Shown: positions 54,448 to 63,859 of the stretch, piece by piece | Numbering within the stretch: position 1 is the stretch's first letter | Layout: each line of letters begins with the position of its first letter | Made by a program: the position numbers and the translations under genes | NCBI GenBank assembly: GCA_023548195.1 | Contig: JAJHZJ010000270.1 | Span: forward strand, 620,001-684,000 | Reading direction: 5' to 3' | Length of the DNA: 64,000 nt | DNA from: Bettongia penicillata ogilbyi | Taxonomy: Eukaryota > Chordata > Mammalia > Diprotodontia > Potoroidae | Notes under the pieces: generated by a model | What the model was told of the DNA's origin: nothing | Databases searched by the model: none | Seen by the model: the letters and a program-made list of their open reading frames with translations, nothing else

Positions 54448-55071
54448 TTTCCCAATCAGTTCCTTGACTTTTGAGTCCTTTGGCAAGTGGAGGGTATACT
54501 CTAGGGACCTGTAAGCTCTGAGTTCCTCCAAGGTGGCACAATCCAGGGGGAGGAATTTCCTCCTCTCCTGGCCTGTGCACTGGTCTATGAGCAACCAGAA
54601 GTACTCCTTTCCACCCAGGATCTGTGAGTAGGATTCCTTCTTCACAGTTATCTCCAGATCCACCAGACCAGTGCTCTTCCTCACCCCAGCACTGCCACTC
54701 AGAACTGAGACCCAGATAAGCATCTCAATTCCCCCAGGGTCTTTAAGCCAAGGGTTCCAAACGTGGACACTGCTTCCACAGTGGCTGACTGGGACCAGAA
54801 GCCACTCCCCTTTCACCCAGGTGAAATAGCTTTCTCACTGATCCTTGAAGCTGTCTTTGGCATTTGTGAGTTGAGAAATCTGCCCATGATTCTGCGCCCT
54901 AAGGCTTTCTCCAGTCCTGTCCCTGCCGTGGTGCACCATGCTGTGGCCAAGGCTGGGCTGCACTCCCCCGGAGCCGGCGCACGAGACCTTTCCCGTCCTC
55001 CTTCCAGGCTTTCTGGGGAAGTCTCTTTCACTCTGTTGTTTTGTGGCTCCTGCTGCTCTAGAGTTTGTGCT

Positions 55072-55254
55072 GAGTCATTTTTATAGGTAATTTACAGGTT
55101 ATGGTGGAGAGCTAGAGCAGGTCAGTCCTTCTGAGTCATTTTTATAGGTAATTTACAGGTTATGGTGGAGAGCTAGAGCAGGTCAGTCCTTCTGAGTCAT
55201 TTTTATAGATAATTTACAGGTTATGGTGGAGAGCTAGAGCAGGTCAGTCCTTCT
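55072..55254 (-). repeat. Three tandem 61-bp units at the HAL1 5' end
   Basis: Units start at 55072, 55133 and 55194 with an exact 61-bp period. Copies 1 and 2 are identical; copy 3 differs by one base ('ataggtaa' to 'atagataa'). They lie directly downstream (element sense) of the conserved GGAGCCAACATGG start and resemble the promoter monomers of some L1 lineages. Confidence 0.92.
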
Positions 55255-55424
55255 ACTCTGCCATGTTGGCTCCACTCCCTAGCATGTTTCTTTTTTATGG
55301 GTTATATTTATTGATGTTTAGCATATTAGAAATGAAAGCATTTTGATATTATAAAATCATTTTGACCTTGCAGACTCCAAGAAAGGGTCTCAGGGACTAT
55401 GGATCATATTTTGAAAACTGCTGT

Positions 55425-55670
55425 GCTATGCTCTACTGCCTTTTTGATTGTATCTCAGTTCATGCATTAATATTTCCAAGTGTCTCTGAAGTCCTTTTTC
55501 CTGATTTCTTATGAATTTGCTGCTTATTATTCTAGGACTTCTCTGATGAATCAAAGCCTTATCTCTCAGCATCCTCTCTGAAAACTCCCTTTTCAGCTCT
55601 AAGATTGGGCCATTTACCAAATCGTTGGCTTCCAAACCTCCAATTCTCCCTCCTTTGAGGAATGGTTGTT
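55425..55670. other. Unique sequence, no gene recognised
   Basis: Follows the hAT target duplication. A 69-codon minus ORF has no recognised domain. Confidence 0.3.
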
Positions 55671-55679
55671 AAAGACAAG

Positions 55680-56280
55680 GAAATTAATCAACTCTCTTTG
55701 TAAGTTTGGCTTGACCATCCTGGTAAGCCACTTGACAAGAACAAGGGGAGAAAAGAGCATGGAGAAGACTGCCTTACATTAATTCCCCTTTGTATTTTTT
55801 GGGGAAAAATGAGTTTCCATTAGAATAGAGACAAGACTGTCTCCTTAAACCCCTCCAAATGTATATTGGGATAGAGAGGGTGAAATTAAAATCCTACCAG
55901 ACAGAATGAGTCCCCCACTCCCATTATCATCCCCGTTGTGTATCTTCATAAATGTGCTAGGAGTTGATGAAATGCAAATGCTGTTCCTTTCATTATTGAT
56001 TTGCTTATAGAGAGCAGCTGAAATCTAATCCATGCAGAAAATGCGGTGACTCACGTTATCTACTGAGAGGAATTTCTTGTTATTACTGTTATTATTGCTG
56101 CTGGTTTGAGGACATCAAGAAAAAAAGCAAGGGGGAAAGTGCAATTTTTGAAACGGTTGTTTTTTTTTCTTCCCAAGCAATTATTTTCCCTAAGTCTCCA
56201 AGCAAAGGAGAAGATGTCTCAGCTTGGTATAAATAGTCACTTGTTATGGCTCTATTAAGTTTTCTCTTTTTTCTTCTTCT
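55680..56280. promoter_or_regulatory. Repeat-free island with octamer motif, candidate conserved noncoding element
   Basis: No repeats or ORF. A perfect octamer ATGCAAAT lies at 55972-55979 within 'tgatgaaatgcaaatgctg'. 'cattattgatttgcttatag' (about 55990-56010) and 'gcggtgactcacgttatc' (about 56043-56060, AP-1-like TGACTCA) follow closely. The motif density over about 100 bp is the highest seen in the window. Confidence 0.33.
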
Positions 56281-56394
56281 TGTCTGAGGTATAGAAGAAA
56301 AAGGATCAGAATTTGAAAAGATTGGAATGTTTGGGACTCAGAAAATATGCACAGCATCCAAAGCAATCTTACAGAGTATGTGAAGCAATTGACC

Positions 56395-56665
56395 TGTACT
56401 CTCATTTAACCCTTGGTGAATGACCTGCCTACTAAAATTTGAACCCCAACTCTGTGTGACCTTGACCAAATCCTTTAACTTCTCAGGAGCTAAGTTTCCA
56501 AACTATAAAATGGAGGGGATTGGAATGAATGTCCCCTGTGGTTCTTAAGTCTCTAGGTTTAGAATTTTATGATTGCTCATATATACATAGACATTATATA
56601 GAATACTTGTTGTTTTTGTTTAGTTGGTTCAGTTACGTCCCCTTCATGACCCCAGTTTATAATAT
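56395..56665. repeat. MIR-like (plus) and SINE tail fragment (minus)
   Basis: 56420-56545: 'ctgtgtgaccttgaccaaat' and 'ctaagtttccaaactataaa'. 56608-56660: 'ttgttgtttttgtttagttg' and 'ccttcatgaccccag', the antisense tail of the marsupial SINE. Confidence 0.5.
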
Positions 56666-56669
56666 AATA

Positions 56670-57110
56670 TAAACATAAATAATAAACCACTTTCAACTTC
56701 ACAATTCCATATTTTCAAGGTTAGGTCTTGGGAAACGTTCAAGCAAACACTGAGTGGTCAAGATGACTGAGACATGTTCTTTGGGTTGGAATAGACTTAA
56801 TGATATCTAAGATCATTAAGCTCAAAGATTCAGTTGTTCCCCATTCTTATCTTTTAAAGATGTGTCCCCCTTTTAGCCTCCAGTCAACATCTTTCCAGTG
56901 CTCCAGGATTGCATAAGTAGGCAAGGGAAAAAGGTGCCATGATAGGAACTGGTGTCCTTTGGAGCTATGGCAAAGTGACATCATCACAAAGGGAACCGGG
57001 CCTGGTTGTGTGAAACATTAGCATTGGGAAAGGCAGGTCCTTTTAGATTAATCTGTTTTCTTTTCTTTCTTTTTAAAAGCCAAATTATTTTTAATGCAGA
57101 CTCCAAAAAT
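56670..57110. other. Unique sequence, no gene recognised
   Basis: No repeat or exon identified. Confidence 0.3.
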
Positions 57111-57215
57111 TGTCTATTTAGAGCTGGAAATGACTTCATGAATCATCTTGTCCAATAATCTTATTTTATAGATGAGGAAACTGAGGCTCAAAGTACTAGA
57201 ATGACTTAGAGATGT
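57110..57215 (-). repeat. MIR-related fragment
   Basis: 'gtctatttagagctggaaat', 'ttatagatgaggaaactgag' and 'gcctca'-like remnants. Confidence 0.5.
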
Positions 57216-57281
57216 AAGCTTCTTGAAAGTATAGACATTGTAAAAAATGGACATTTAGGGGGAAGTAGAAATTTTGCCCCT

Positions 57282-57355
57282 GTATGTGTGTGTGTGTGTG
57301 TATACATATATGTATATATATATATGTATATATATATTCTAGATATGCATATATA
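57282..57355. repeat. (TG)n-(TA)n tract
   Basis: 'gtatgtgtgtgtgtgtgtgt' followed by TATA/TATG words. AT-rich, MIR-like DNA continues to about 57520. Confidence 0.9.
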
Positions 57356-57589
57356 TTACATATAAAATCAAGTAATGTCTGTGAAGCTCTTTGTAAACTT
57401 ACATGCCATGCAAATGCTAGGAATTATTATTTATATATGATATACTATTATACAAATGATATTAGAAATATAGAAATACAGTATATACAAATATACATAA
57501 TTATACATCTTAAAGATCTAAAGTATTTTTTTCAAACTTCAAAGTATACTAAATACAACTTACTTTAATGACTAAAGGGACAATGTGTG

Positions 57590-58060
57590 AGAGAGGATAG
57601 GTCAACCATGGAATCATGAAAATCAAGCTTCAGGTCTTTCCTATGGTTCATACTAGAGGTGTGGGTAAGATTATTTTTTCTCTTCCTACTTAATTTACTC
57701 TGTCATTAAAAAAAAAAACTGGGACAATTATGTCTTTTGTCCCATATAGTTTCATTTATGATTTCTTGAAATAGAGCACTGAAAAACCAGGCTTTGATAA
57801 AGCCTTTGGGATTCCACTGGAGCTACTTGACCATGCCTTAAGCCCAAATTACTCTGGCTCTCACTGATTAATCAATAATAGGTCCAAGCCCAAGCCTTAG
57901 TTGGTCATTGTTTGGGTTTTGATGGCTCAGAGTGAGTGTAAATAGCAGTTGATTCTGTTTTGACCAGAAACTCTGAGGGTCTTCCCCTACCAGTTTGATT
58001 TTTTTTTCTTAAGTAGGGAAACTAGACCATCTTCTGCCTCATTTCTTACCCAGTCTTAAA
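57590..58060. other. Unique sequence, no gene recognised
   Basis: No repeat or exon identified. A short A-run at 57707-57717. Confidence 0.3.
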
Positions 58061-58067
58061 TCACTGA

Positions 58068-58325
58068 ATGGGTGTTGCCTCGAACAAACTGAGACCTGGG
58101 AAAGACTTATTAAAAAGCTTAAAAAGGCCAAGGTCTCCCATTGCCTCCAGACCATCTACGATCATCCTGACTTACATCTTGCCGCTGGACTCTAGTGATT
58201 CTGGAAGAGAAGGTGAGGCTGATGACTCTGCACAGCCTTGCCTCATTTAAATCCAGCTCACTTGCAAGTCAAGACATCCCCTTCCTGATGTCATTGATCC
58301 TCTTTGAGAATGAAGGACAAACCAC
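58068..58325 (+). mobile_element. RTE-type marsupial SINE, copy 2, longest
   Basis: 'ttgcctccagaccatctacg', 'atcttgccgctggactctag', 'tgattctggaagagaaggtg', 'aggctgatgactctgcacag', 'ccttgcctcatttaaatcca' and 'ctttgagaatgaaggacaaa'. The order is the reverse of that at 41560-41745 and 63860-64000. The ORFs of 60 and 99 codons across it are repeat-derived. Confidence 0.55.
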
Positions 58326-58334
58326 AAACAACAG

Positions 58335-58485
58335 TGGTGTTACCCTGGGCAAGTCACTTAACTTTTTCTTCATTCTCATGCCCTTTTCTAAGACTGTATT
58401 ATTTGTGACTTGCATGTCTGCATTGGTAGAAGGAGTTTTTCTAGACCTTGCATTCCCTACGCCAGTGAAATCTGCCCAGACCCCC
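58335..58485 (+). repeat. SINE with 'gggagtt...ccctac' tail
   Basis: 'ttaccctgggcaagtcactt', 'tttctaagactgtattattt', 'gtctgcattggtagaaggag' and 'cattccctacgccagtgaaa'. The 3' tail family is that of 1375-1557 and 42062-42270. Confidence 0.55.
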
Positions 58486-58489
58486 TCTG

Positions 58490-58905
58490 CTTAAAAACAA
58501 AACAAAATATTGTATTTGCTCTGTTTTGTGATAGGTGGGCCTGGTGGGAAACAAACAACTTAGGGGGAAATATATATATATTTAAAATTGTCATTACCCC
58601 CTTTCCTGTAACCATCATCACTTTCCATAAAGATTAAAACAAATTTTTAAAAAATCTTAAGAGAATGAGGGAAGCCATTTTCTCTGGCTAACTTGTTTGG
58701 GAAGGTCATTTTCACATTTCCAGTTGGGTGGGAGAATGCCCAGTAAAGTCATTGATTCATGAAGGAATCTTTTACGAACTGATACAAACAGAGGATTTCC
58801 TCTGACTCTGCTGATGAGGACAGTGTCTTTTAAACTCGTAAAAACTTGTCGATGAGTACAGACTTGGTTATTCATTTGAAGACATGGTTCAGCATTAGGA
58901 GTCAG
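58490..58905. other. Unique sequence, no gene recognised
   Basis: No repeat or exon identified. A 93-codon minus ORF at 58657-58938 ends in a repeat and has no domain signal. Confidence 0.3.
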
Positions 58906-58909
58906 CATT

Positions 58910-59110
58910 AGGAACAGTGGAAAGAGCCTAGTCTTCAAGTTTTAAGTCTGGAATTTGAATCCTAGCTGTACTACTTAATAACAGTGTGACCATGGACAAA
59001 AACTTCACTTTTCCTCATCTACAGGATGGGACGAAATTATTCTTGACTTCCCTCCCTTATGGGGCTATCGTGAAGAAAATGCTTTGCAAATTGTTTGCTA
59101 AGGAAATAAT
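58910..59110 (+). repeat. MIR/tRNA-SINE
   Basis: 'gtctggaatttgaatcctag', 'gtgtgaccatggacaaaaac', 'tcctcatctacaggatggg' and 'gaaaatgctttgcaaattgt'. Confidence 0.6.
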
Positions 59111-59269
59111 GAGTTGTTGTCCTTCACAAGTTTATTGTTTTCTTTAGGTTTGGGAGTCAAGTTCCTAAACTTGGAGCCAAGTCTCTTGATTTGGATCTAA
59201 TAATTCAACCCCAGAGTTAATGGATCAAAAGATCCTGAATCTAGAGCTAGCAAGGATGGACTCCAGAGT

Positions 59270-59625
59270 CCATCTAGGCCCTAGAGCTCATATTTGGAGT
59301 CAGAGGACAAGGGCTCAAATCCTTTGCCACTTAACAAATGTATGACCTTTTTGGAGATCGGTTTTCCTTCTCCGTTATTAATCAGCACAGCTAGCATTTA
59401 GAGATCACTGTAAGGTTTGAAGAGTGCTTTATAAATATCTCACTTTATTATCACAACAACCCTGGGAGGTAGGTTTCCTTATTTTACAGATGAAGAAACT
59501 GAGTCAGGGTGGGTAAGTAGAATCACACAGCTAGTAAGTGTACAAGGTTGGATTTGTACTCAGGTCCTTCTTACTAAAAGTCCAGCACTCTTATCTGCAG
59601 CCACCCACCTGCCTATAAATGAGAT
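59270..59625. repeat. MIR 5' part (plus) and MIR (minus)
   Basis: 59285-59360: 'tttggagtcagaggacaagg'. 59390-59620: 'taaggtttgaagagtgcttt', 'tcacaacaaccctgggaggt', 'agaaactgagtcagggtggg', 'aatcacacagctagtaagtg' and 'gtactcaggtccttcttact'. Confidence 0.62.
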
Positions 59626-59639
59626 TTAAGGTTCCTTCT

Positions 59640-59960
59640 CCCCTTAATCTCTGATTTTATGATATTACACCTCAGTTTCCTCACCTCTAAAAAGAGGGCG
59701 TTGGACTAGAGGGTCCCTTCCACCTCTTTATTATGCATTTCATTTCTCTGAACTTCAGTTTCCTTATTTGTGAAATGAGGGAGTTGCAACCAGAGGAGTT
59801 CTCCGTTGTCCTCTAGCTCCAAATCTTCTCTGTCATCTCATCTAACCTCAATTTTCTCATCATGGCTTCCCTCATCTGTAAAATGAAAGAGTTGGATGAG
59901 TTGTCCCTACGGTCCCTTCCAGTCTGACATCTGGGATCCCTCCCATTCTGATGTCATGTA
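59640..59960 (+). repeat. Three short MIR fragments in tandem
   Basis: The phrase 'ctcagtttcctcacctctaa' / 'cttcagtttccttatttgtg' / 'ctcaattttctcatcatggc' plus 'cctcatctgtaaaatgaaag' repeats at about 59670, 59752 and 59848-59885. Each is followed by a 'ggactagagggtcccttcc'-like block. It looks like a local triplication of a MIR 3' segment with period near 80-100 bp. Confidence 0.5.
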
Positions 59961-60340
59961 AAACTGTGAGACTTTGGTTCATTGTTTTTCCAAGGGGAGC
60001 TTCTGGTACATGTGTGACCTTTGGACCTAGTGCTTTTTCTTAGCTCCAGGCTGCTTTCCCTTGGTCCTGAAGAAGCTCTTAGCACGAGGTTCACCGTTTC
60101 TTCATCCTTTTCCCTCCTCCCTGGGCCTTCACCTACTTAGCCAAGTGTGGAATTTATCCAGAGGGAGCCTGGGGCTGGGGGAACTGTCAGAATATCCACT
60201 TGCCCAGGCAGAAATATAAACAAAGGCAATTTTGTTTTGTGGGAGTTAAAAGTAGCCAAACTTAAAAACATTTTTTTAAAGACATAAAGTCATTTGTACA
60301 CAGAACTAAAGGGATTTGTGGGACTCTATTTAATAAAGAT
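59961..60340. other. Repeat-poor sequence, no gene recognised
   Basis: No named repeat. GC-balanced sequence with no ORF of note. Confidence 0.3.
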
Positions 60341-60489
60341 GTTATAGAATCAAGTGAAATGATGGGCTTTGCTGGGCCAGATGGGATTGGAGAACAGGAC
60401 AGTTATGAGCTGGTGCCACTTGGGAACACCAGTGAACTAATAAAAAAGAGAGCAGGCCCAGGGTGGGACTGGGAGGGAACACTCGCCTC

Positions 60490-60835
60490 TGTCTAGAGCT
60501 AGAAGGGACCTTTGAGGTTATCTGGTTCAGCTGTTTCATTTTACAGGTGAGGAAGCAGTCCTAGAGGGGTAAAGTCTTTAAAGATCCTAGTTGGAAGGGA
60601 CATTCAGGGTCATCATTGGTTTTCAGAAACTGAGACCCAGAGCAGAGTTAAGTAACTTGTCCCCAGTCTCATGGGTAGTGATGAGTGGCTGAACCATGAT
60701 TTGAACTCAAGTCTTTTGATACTTCCTAACTTTGTGATCCTGGACAAATGACTTAAGTTCTTGGGATGTCAGTTTTCTCATCTGGAAAATATGAATAATC
60801 ATACTTTACCCCTCATCTCTTAGGATTGTAGACAG
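60490..60835. repeat. MIR-related repeats
   Basis: 60490-60715: 'agagctagaagggacctttg', 'attttacaggtgaggaagca', 'gggacattcagggtcatcat' and 'tgatttgaactcaagtcttt'. 60718-60830: 'ctaactttgtgatcctggac' and 'gtcagttttctcatctggaa'. Confidence 0.55.
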
Positions 60836-61025
60836 GTGGCACAGTAGATAGAGTGCCAGAAAGAGCTGAGTTCAAATTCGGCCTCAGCCACTTACTATGT
60901 GACCCTGGGCAAGTCACTTAACCTTGTTTGCCTCAGTTTCTTCATCTGCAAAATATGGATAATTGTACCTTCCCTCCTCATCTCACAGAACTGTTGAGAG
61001 GGAGGTACTTTGCAAACCTTCTGAG
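60834..61025 (+). mobile_element. Marsupial tRNA-SINE, short form
   Basis: 'gacaggtggcacagtagata', 'gagctgagttcaaattcggc', 'tgtgaccctgggcaagtcac', 'ttgcctcagtttcttcatct', then the MIR-type end 'gttgagagggaggtactttg'. Confidence 0.72.
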
Positions 61026-61029
61026 GGTA

Positions 61030-61245
61030 TGCTGCTGTAGATGTATGTAAGAGATTGGACAAGCCGTTGCTACTGTGTGAGTCTGTGGCATTTCTTGTGG
61101 TTGCTATTACTGTGACTGAGAAACAGCATGGGATAGTAGATCCGGGCCACCTTTGGCATCTGAAAACCCTGGGTTCGGTTCTGCCTGTGTTACATAGTAG
61201 CTGTGGGATAGTAAGTCACTTAACTTCCCCATGCTTTCGGCTATA
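61030..61245 (+). repeat. Degraded SINE
   Basis: Words such as 'aaacagcatgggatagtaga' and 'tagtaagtcacttaacttcc' indicate an old MIR/SINE. The 63-codon ORF is chance. Confidence 0.45.
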
Positions 61246-61254
61246 AGCCTCTTA

Positions 61255-61455
61255 AGTTTTTGTTTTGTAGTTTTAAATTAACTTTTGTTTTTAGTTCACA
61301 TGCATTTATTTTTCTCTGTTTCCTGTCTTTTCCCTCTCTACCTCCCAAATGAAAAGGAAGGAAAAAACTAAATAGAAAAATGGAAACTGTGTCACATATG
61401 CTTAGTAAGCAAAACAGATTCCTACATTGGCCATATTCAAAAATGTACCAATTAG
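61255..61455 (-). mobile_element. LINE 3' end fragment
   Basis: 'ttttaaattaacttttgttt', 'cacatgcatttatttttctc', 'cctctctacctcccaaatga', 'aagcaaaacagattcctaca' and 'ttggccatattcaaaaatgt'. The antisense-tail pattern is similar to 45716-45850. Confidence 0.5.
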
Positions 61456-61689
61456 ACTACAAGCTATAGATGAGTTGCCAAGTCTGTCTACATGGAGAGA
61501 GCTCCCCACATGACGGAAATCTTGCAGGTCTGGACCATCCTCTCCTTCACCATCTCCTCATCTCCCCTTTCCCCAAAGAAATTGTTAGTAAACTTCCCAG
61601 AAAACTGGGAACTGGTAGTGTGATGACTAGGAAGGCATGTCTGGAAGGCTGAGAGAACTGAAGGAGGGGAGGGAGGAGGGAGGGAGCCA

Positions 61690-61960
61690 AAGTCCAGGAC
61701 CCTTGCTCAGTCAAGCAAAAATCCGGCTTCAGTTGCTAAATCCACTGGTGTAAATTAGCTGGATTGCTTTACTCTTGATCCTCCGGTACAGACTGTGAAC
61801 AGTTCCTTGTGCTGAGGAAACCTGAGCCTTCAAGCGTCCAAGCTTTTCATCCACGTGAGCATTCTCTCTGCTAAGGCACATCCTGATTCGCTTACACTTT
61901 AAAACACCCTGTCATTAGAAATTATTGCAGCCAGAAAAAATCATCACTGGGGTGGTTGCT
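61690..61960. promoter_or_regulatory. Repeat-free island, candidate conserved noncoding element
   Basis: No repeat or ORF in its core. Words of interest: 'ggtgtaaattagctgga' (61749-61765), 'cttcaagcgtccaagctttt', E-box 'ccacgtgag' (61852-61860) and 'gtcattagaaattattgcag' (61911-61930). Appearance only. Confidence 0.25.
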
Positions 61961-62101
61961 TCCCTGGCAATGAACCTCAACAATTTAGCAAGACTAGCCT
62001 TCAGAGGACAAACCCATGATGCATTGCTGCCAAGCCCAGACTTTAGGACTGCTAGTGCTCCTGGGCCAACTACCTTTCGCTTAACTACCTTGTATTTATT
62101 T

Positions 62102-62106
<5 letters not shown>

Positions 62107-62154
<48 letters not shown>
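62107..62154. repeat. (GT)24 microsatellite
   Basis: Uninterrupted GT run ending in TATAAAATATATATGG. Confidence 0.97.
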
Positions 62155-62157
<3 letters not shown>

Positions 62158-62167
62158 AAATATATAT

Positions 62168-62382
62168 GGATCAGCTAGGTGGCACAGTAAATGGGGCACC
62201 AGCCTTGGAGTTAGGAGGACACCTCACATACTTACTAGCTGTGTGACCCTGGGCAAGTCACTTAACTCTGGCTCAATTTCCTCATTTATAAAATGAACTG
62301 GAGAAGGAAATGGCAAACCACTCCAGTATCTTTGCCAAGAAAACCTCAAATGGGATCATGGAGAGTTGTGTCCAAAAATGAA
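62168..62382 (+). mobile_element. Marsupial tRNA-derived SINE with internal deletion
   Basis: 'ggatcagctaggtggcacag', 'ccagccttggagttaggagg', 'tgtgtgaccctgggcaagtc', 'cctcatttataaaatgaact', 'ggagaaggaaatggcaaacc' and 'ctcaaatgggatcatggaga'. The 'gagttcaaatctggcctcag' box between is missing. Confidence 0.82.
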
Positions 62383-62383
62383 T

Positions 62384-62492
62384 ATATACCTACACACGTA
62401 CATATATACATACACACATACATACAGACATACATATACATGTACACATATATATGCAAATATGCATATATCTATCAATCTATCATACTTGT
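62384..62492. repeat. (CATA)/(TATA)n simple tract
   Basis: 'cctacacacgtacatatat' continues in CATA, TACA and ATAT units to 'ctatcaatctatcatac'. It follows the SINE tail, from which it probably grew. Confidence 0.85.
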
Positions 62493-62499
62493 TGAATCC

Positions 62500-62865
62500 C
62501 TTATTAGAATATGAGCCCCATGTGAGTGGGAGTTGAATTGTACCAGGTAGATAGTAGAAAGATTACTGCTCTTAATTGTGGAACAAAAATCAAAGACTTG
62601 GAAAGAGTTTACTTGGAGATGCTGCTATTGTGAGTAAAAGTCCCTGCTGATGAAGGGTATTCATGTTCCTGTCAGTCTTGCCCCACAAGTGAGATGATTA
62701 GGAGAATCCCTTCCTGCTCCTGGTATAGGCTACGATCTGACTTTTAATCTATGTGTATTATAAAGGGACCATGGCTCATACCATCTGACAGGGCTTACAA
62801 GTTCAGGGTCAGATGGTGAGAAAGGTCAGTCAGTGATGGGCTTCTTCCAGTCCTTCAGTGCTTTA
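62500..62865. other. Unique sequence, no gene recognised
   Basis: No repeat or exon identified. Confidence 0.3.
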
Positions 62866-62868
62866 TGA

Positions 62869-62932
62869 AGTAGTAGTAGTAGGAGGAGGAGGAGTAAGAG
62901 TAGTAGTAGCAGTAGTAGCAGCAGCAGCAACT
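62869..62932. repeat. Compound trinucleotide repeat AGT/AGG/AGC
   Basis: Blocks (AGT)n, (AGG)n, AGTAAG, (AGT)n, (AGC)n. On the minus strand it makes a leucine-only run of about 20 codons, which is a translation artefact. Confidence 0.92.
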
Positions 62933-62948
62933 GCAGAACTTTTTTGTT

Positions 62949-63110
62949 GAGGGCAGTTAGGTGGTGAAGTGGATAGAGCACTAGGCTGGAGTCAGGAAGA
63001 CATCTTTCTGAGTTCAAATCTGGCCTCAGACATTTATTAGCTATGTGACCTTGGGTGAGTCACCTAACCCTGTTTGCCCCAATTTCCTCATCTGTAAAAA
63101 TGCAATAGTT
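62949..63110 (+). mobile_element. Marsupial tRNA-derived SINE, 5' part
   Basis: 'gggcagttaggtggtgaagt', 'gatagagcactaggctggag', 'tgagttcaaatctggcctca', 'tatgtgaccttgggtgagtc' and 'aatttcctcatctgtaaaaa'. It ends abruptly in a MIR in the opposite sense. Confidence 0.8.
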
Positions 63111-63370
63111 GACATTTATGCCATGCCTTATAGTTTTCTTCACAAAACTCATGAGGGAAATAGTTGAGATATAATTATTTCCATTTTCCAAATAAGGAGA
63201 CCAAGGGCTGGAAATGTGAAATGAGACTGTGGGTAAGCCAGAACTGGAATCCACCTGTTTCTTTAACTGTAAAATTGAAAGAATACTAGCATCTCCTTCT
63301 CAGGGTTGTTGTGAGGCTCAAATGAGATTCCTGGCACATGGTATGTTCTTAATAAATGTCCATTCCCTTC
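63110..63370. repeat. MIR (minus) then MIR 3' half (plus)
   Basis: 63110-63215: 'gttttcttcacaaaactcat' and 'aaataaggagaccaagggct'. 63250-63360: 'tgtttctttaactgtaaaat', 'ctcagggttgttgtgaggct' and 'catggtatgttcttaataaa'. Confidence 0.55.
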
Positions 63371-63669
63371 CTTTCCCACAGCAGCTATGTATCAGAGATG
63401 GCACTTGAACCCTGCATCCCCTGACTCCAAATTCAGTCATCTTTCCACCCTGTCTCTTAAGCTAGAGCCTTTTCACCTTATCTTTCATTGTCTTTGATCT
63501 TGATTTTTATCATGTCTGGCCTCTTTCAAGTTTTTACATTTTTTTAAAAAAGAAAAATTTTGTCTTTCTGTATTGAAGAAGTCTAAGCACTGTCCTGCCT
63601 GTTCTAAACAATCATTGACTGAAGCCTTGACATTCTCCACTAACTTTCTCATGAGTTTTTCAGTTGTGA

Positions 63670-63785
63670 TTTAGTTCAACACTTGTTAAGCATTATGTTA
63701 GCCACTGAGAATACAAAGGTTAAAGCTGAACAGTCTCTGCCCTCAAGGAGATTATAATCTATTGTGGATAATTATAAAATCATTT
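63670..63785 (+). repeat. Marsupial repeat, 13820 family, fragment
   Basis: 'tcaacacttgttaagcatta', 'gccactgagaatacaaaggt', 'ctctgccctcaaggagatta' and 'taatctattgtggataatta'. Confidence 0.5.
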
Positions 63786-63859
63786 GTAAAAATGCAGTTT
63801 TAAAAAATCAGCTGGGTTAGCAGCCAACTTCATGGAAAGTTCTTCCTTCTTTTTTGGTT

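Larger units (their letters stand above)
52386..55279 (-). mobile_element. Second HAL1-like element, decayed, full length
   Basis: Minus strand: 5' end GGGAGTGGAGCCAACATGG (antisense of 55261-55279), three 61-bp units, a 5' UTR of about 600 bp, ORF1 (54447-53344, broken), then about 950 bp of 3' UTR ending in an A-rich tail at about 52386-52395. The purine-rich 'gagaaaatttgaaactcaaa' zone near 52440-52460 matches the end of the first HAL1. There is no ORF2. The likely target duplication is around 'agtgcattttt' (52381-52391) and 'agcatgtttct' (55281-55291), diverged. Confidence 0.75.
52078..55423. mobile_element. Old hAT transposon interrupted by a SINE and a HAL1
   Basis: The left fragment 52078-52132 starts CAGCAGTTCTCAAACTTTTTG. 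A few bases (about 52368-52385, 'taggaccctgcaagag') persist between the two insertions. The right fragment 55281-55423 has 'atgggttatatttattgatg' and ends ATTTTGAAAACTGCTG, the inverted match of the left end. The flanking octamers are cactatgc (52070-52077) and tgctatgc (55424-55431). They differ only at the first two bases, CA versus TG, the two decay products of a CpG, so the original duplication was probably cgctatgc. No transposase is present. Confidence 0.72.

Noticed and set aside
54265..54816. 183-codon minus ORF as a host gene
   Set aside because: Its second half (MPPKRGKNK...) is the N-terminus of HAL1 ORF1, and the first half is HAL1 5' UTR read through. It is not a separate gene.
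62826..63017. Poly-leucine ORF resembling a signal or transmembrane segment
   Set aside because: It is the antisense reading of the AGT/AGG/AGC trinucleotide repeat.
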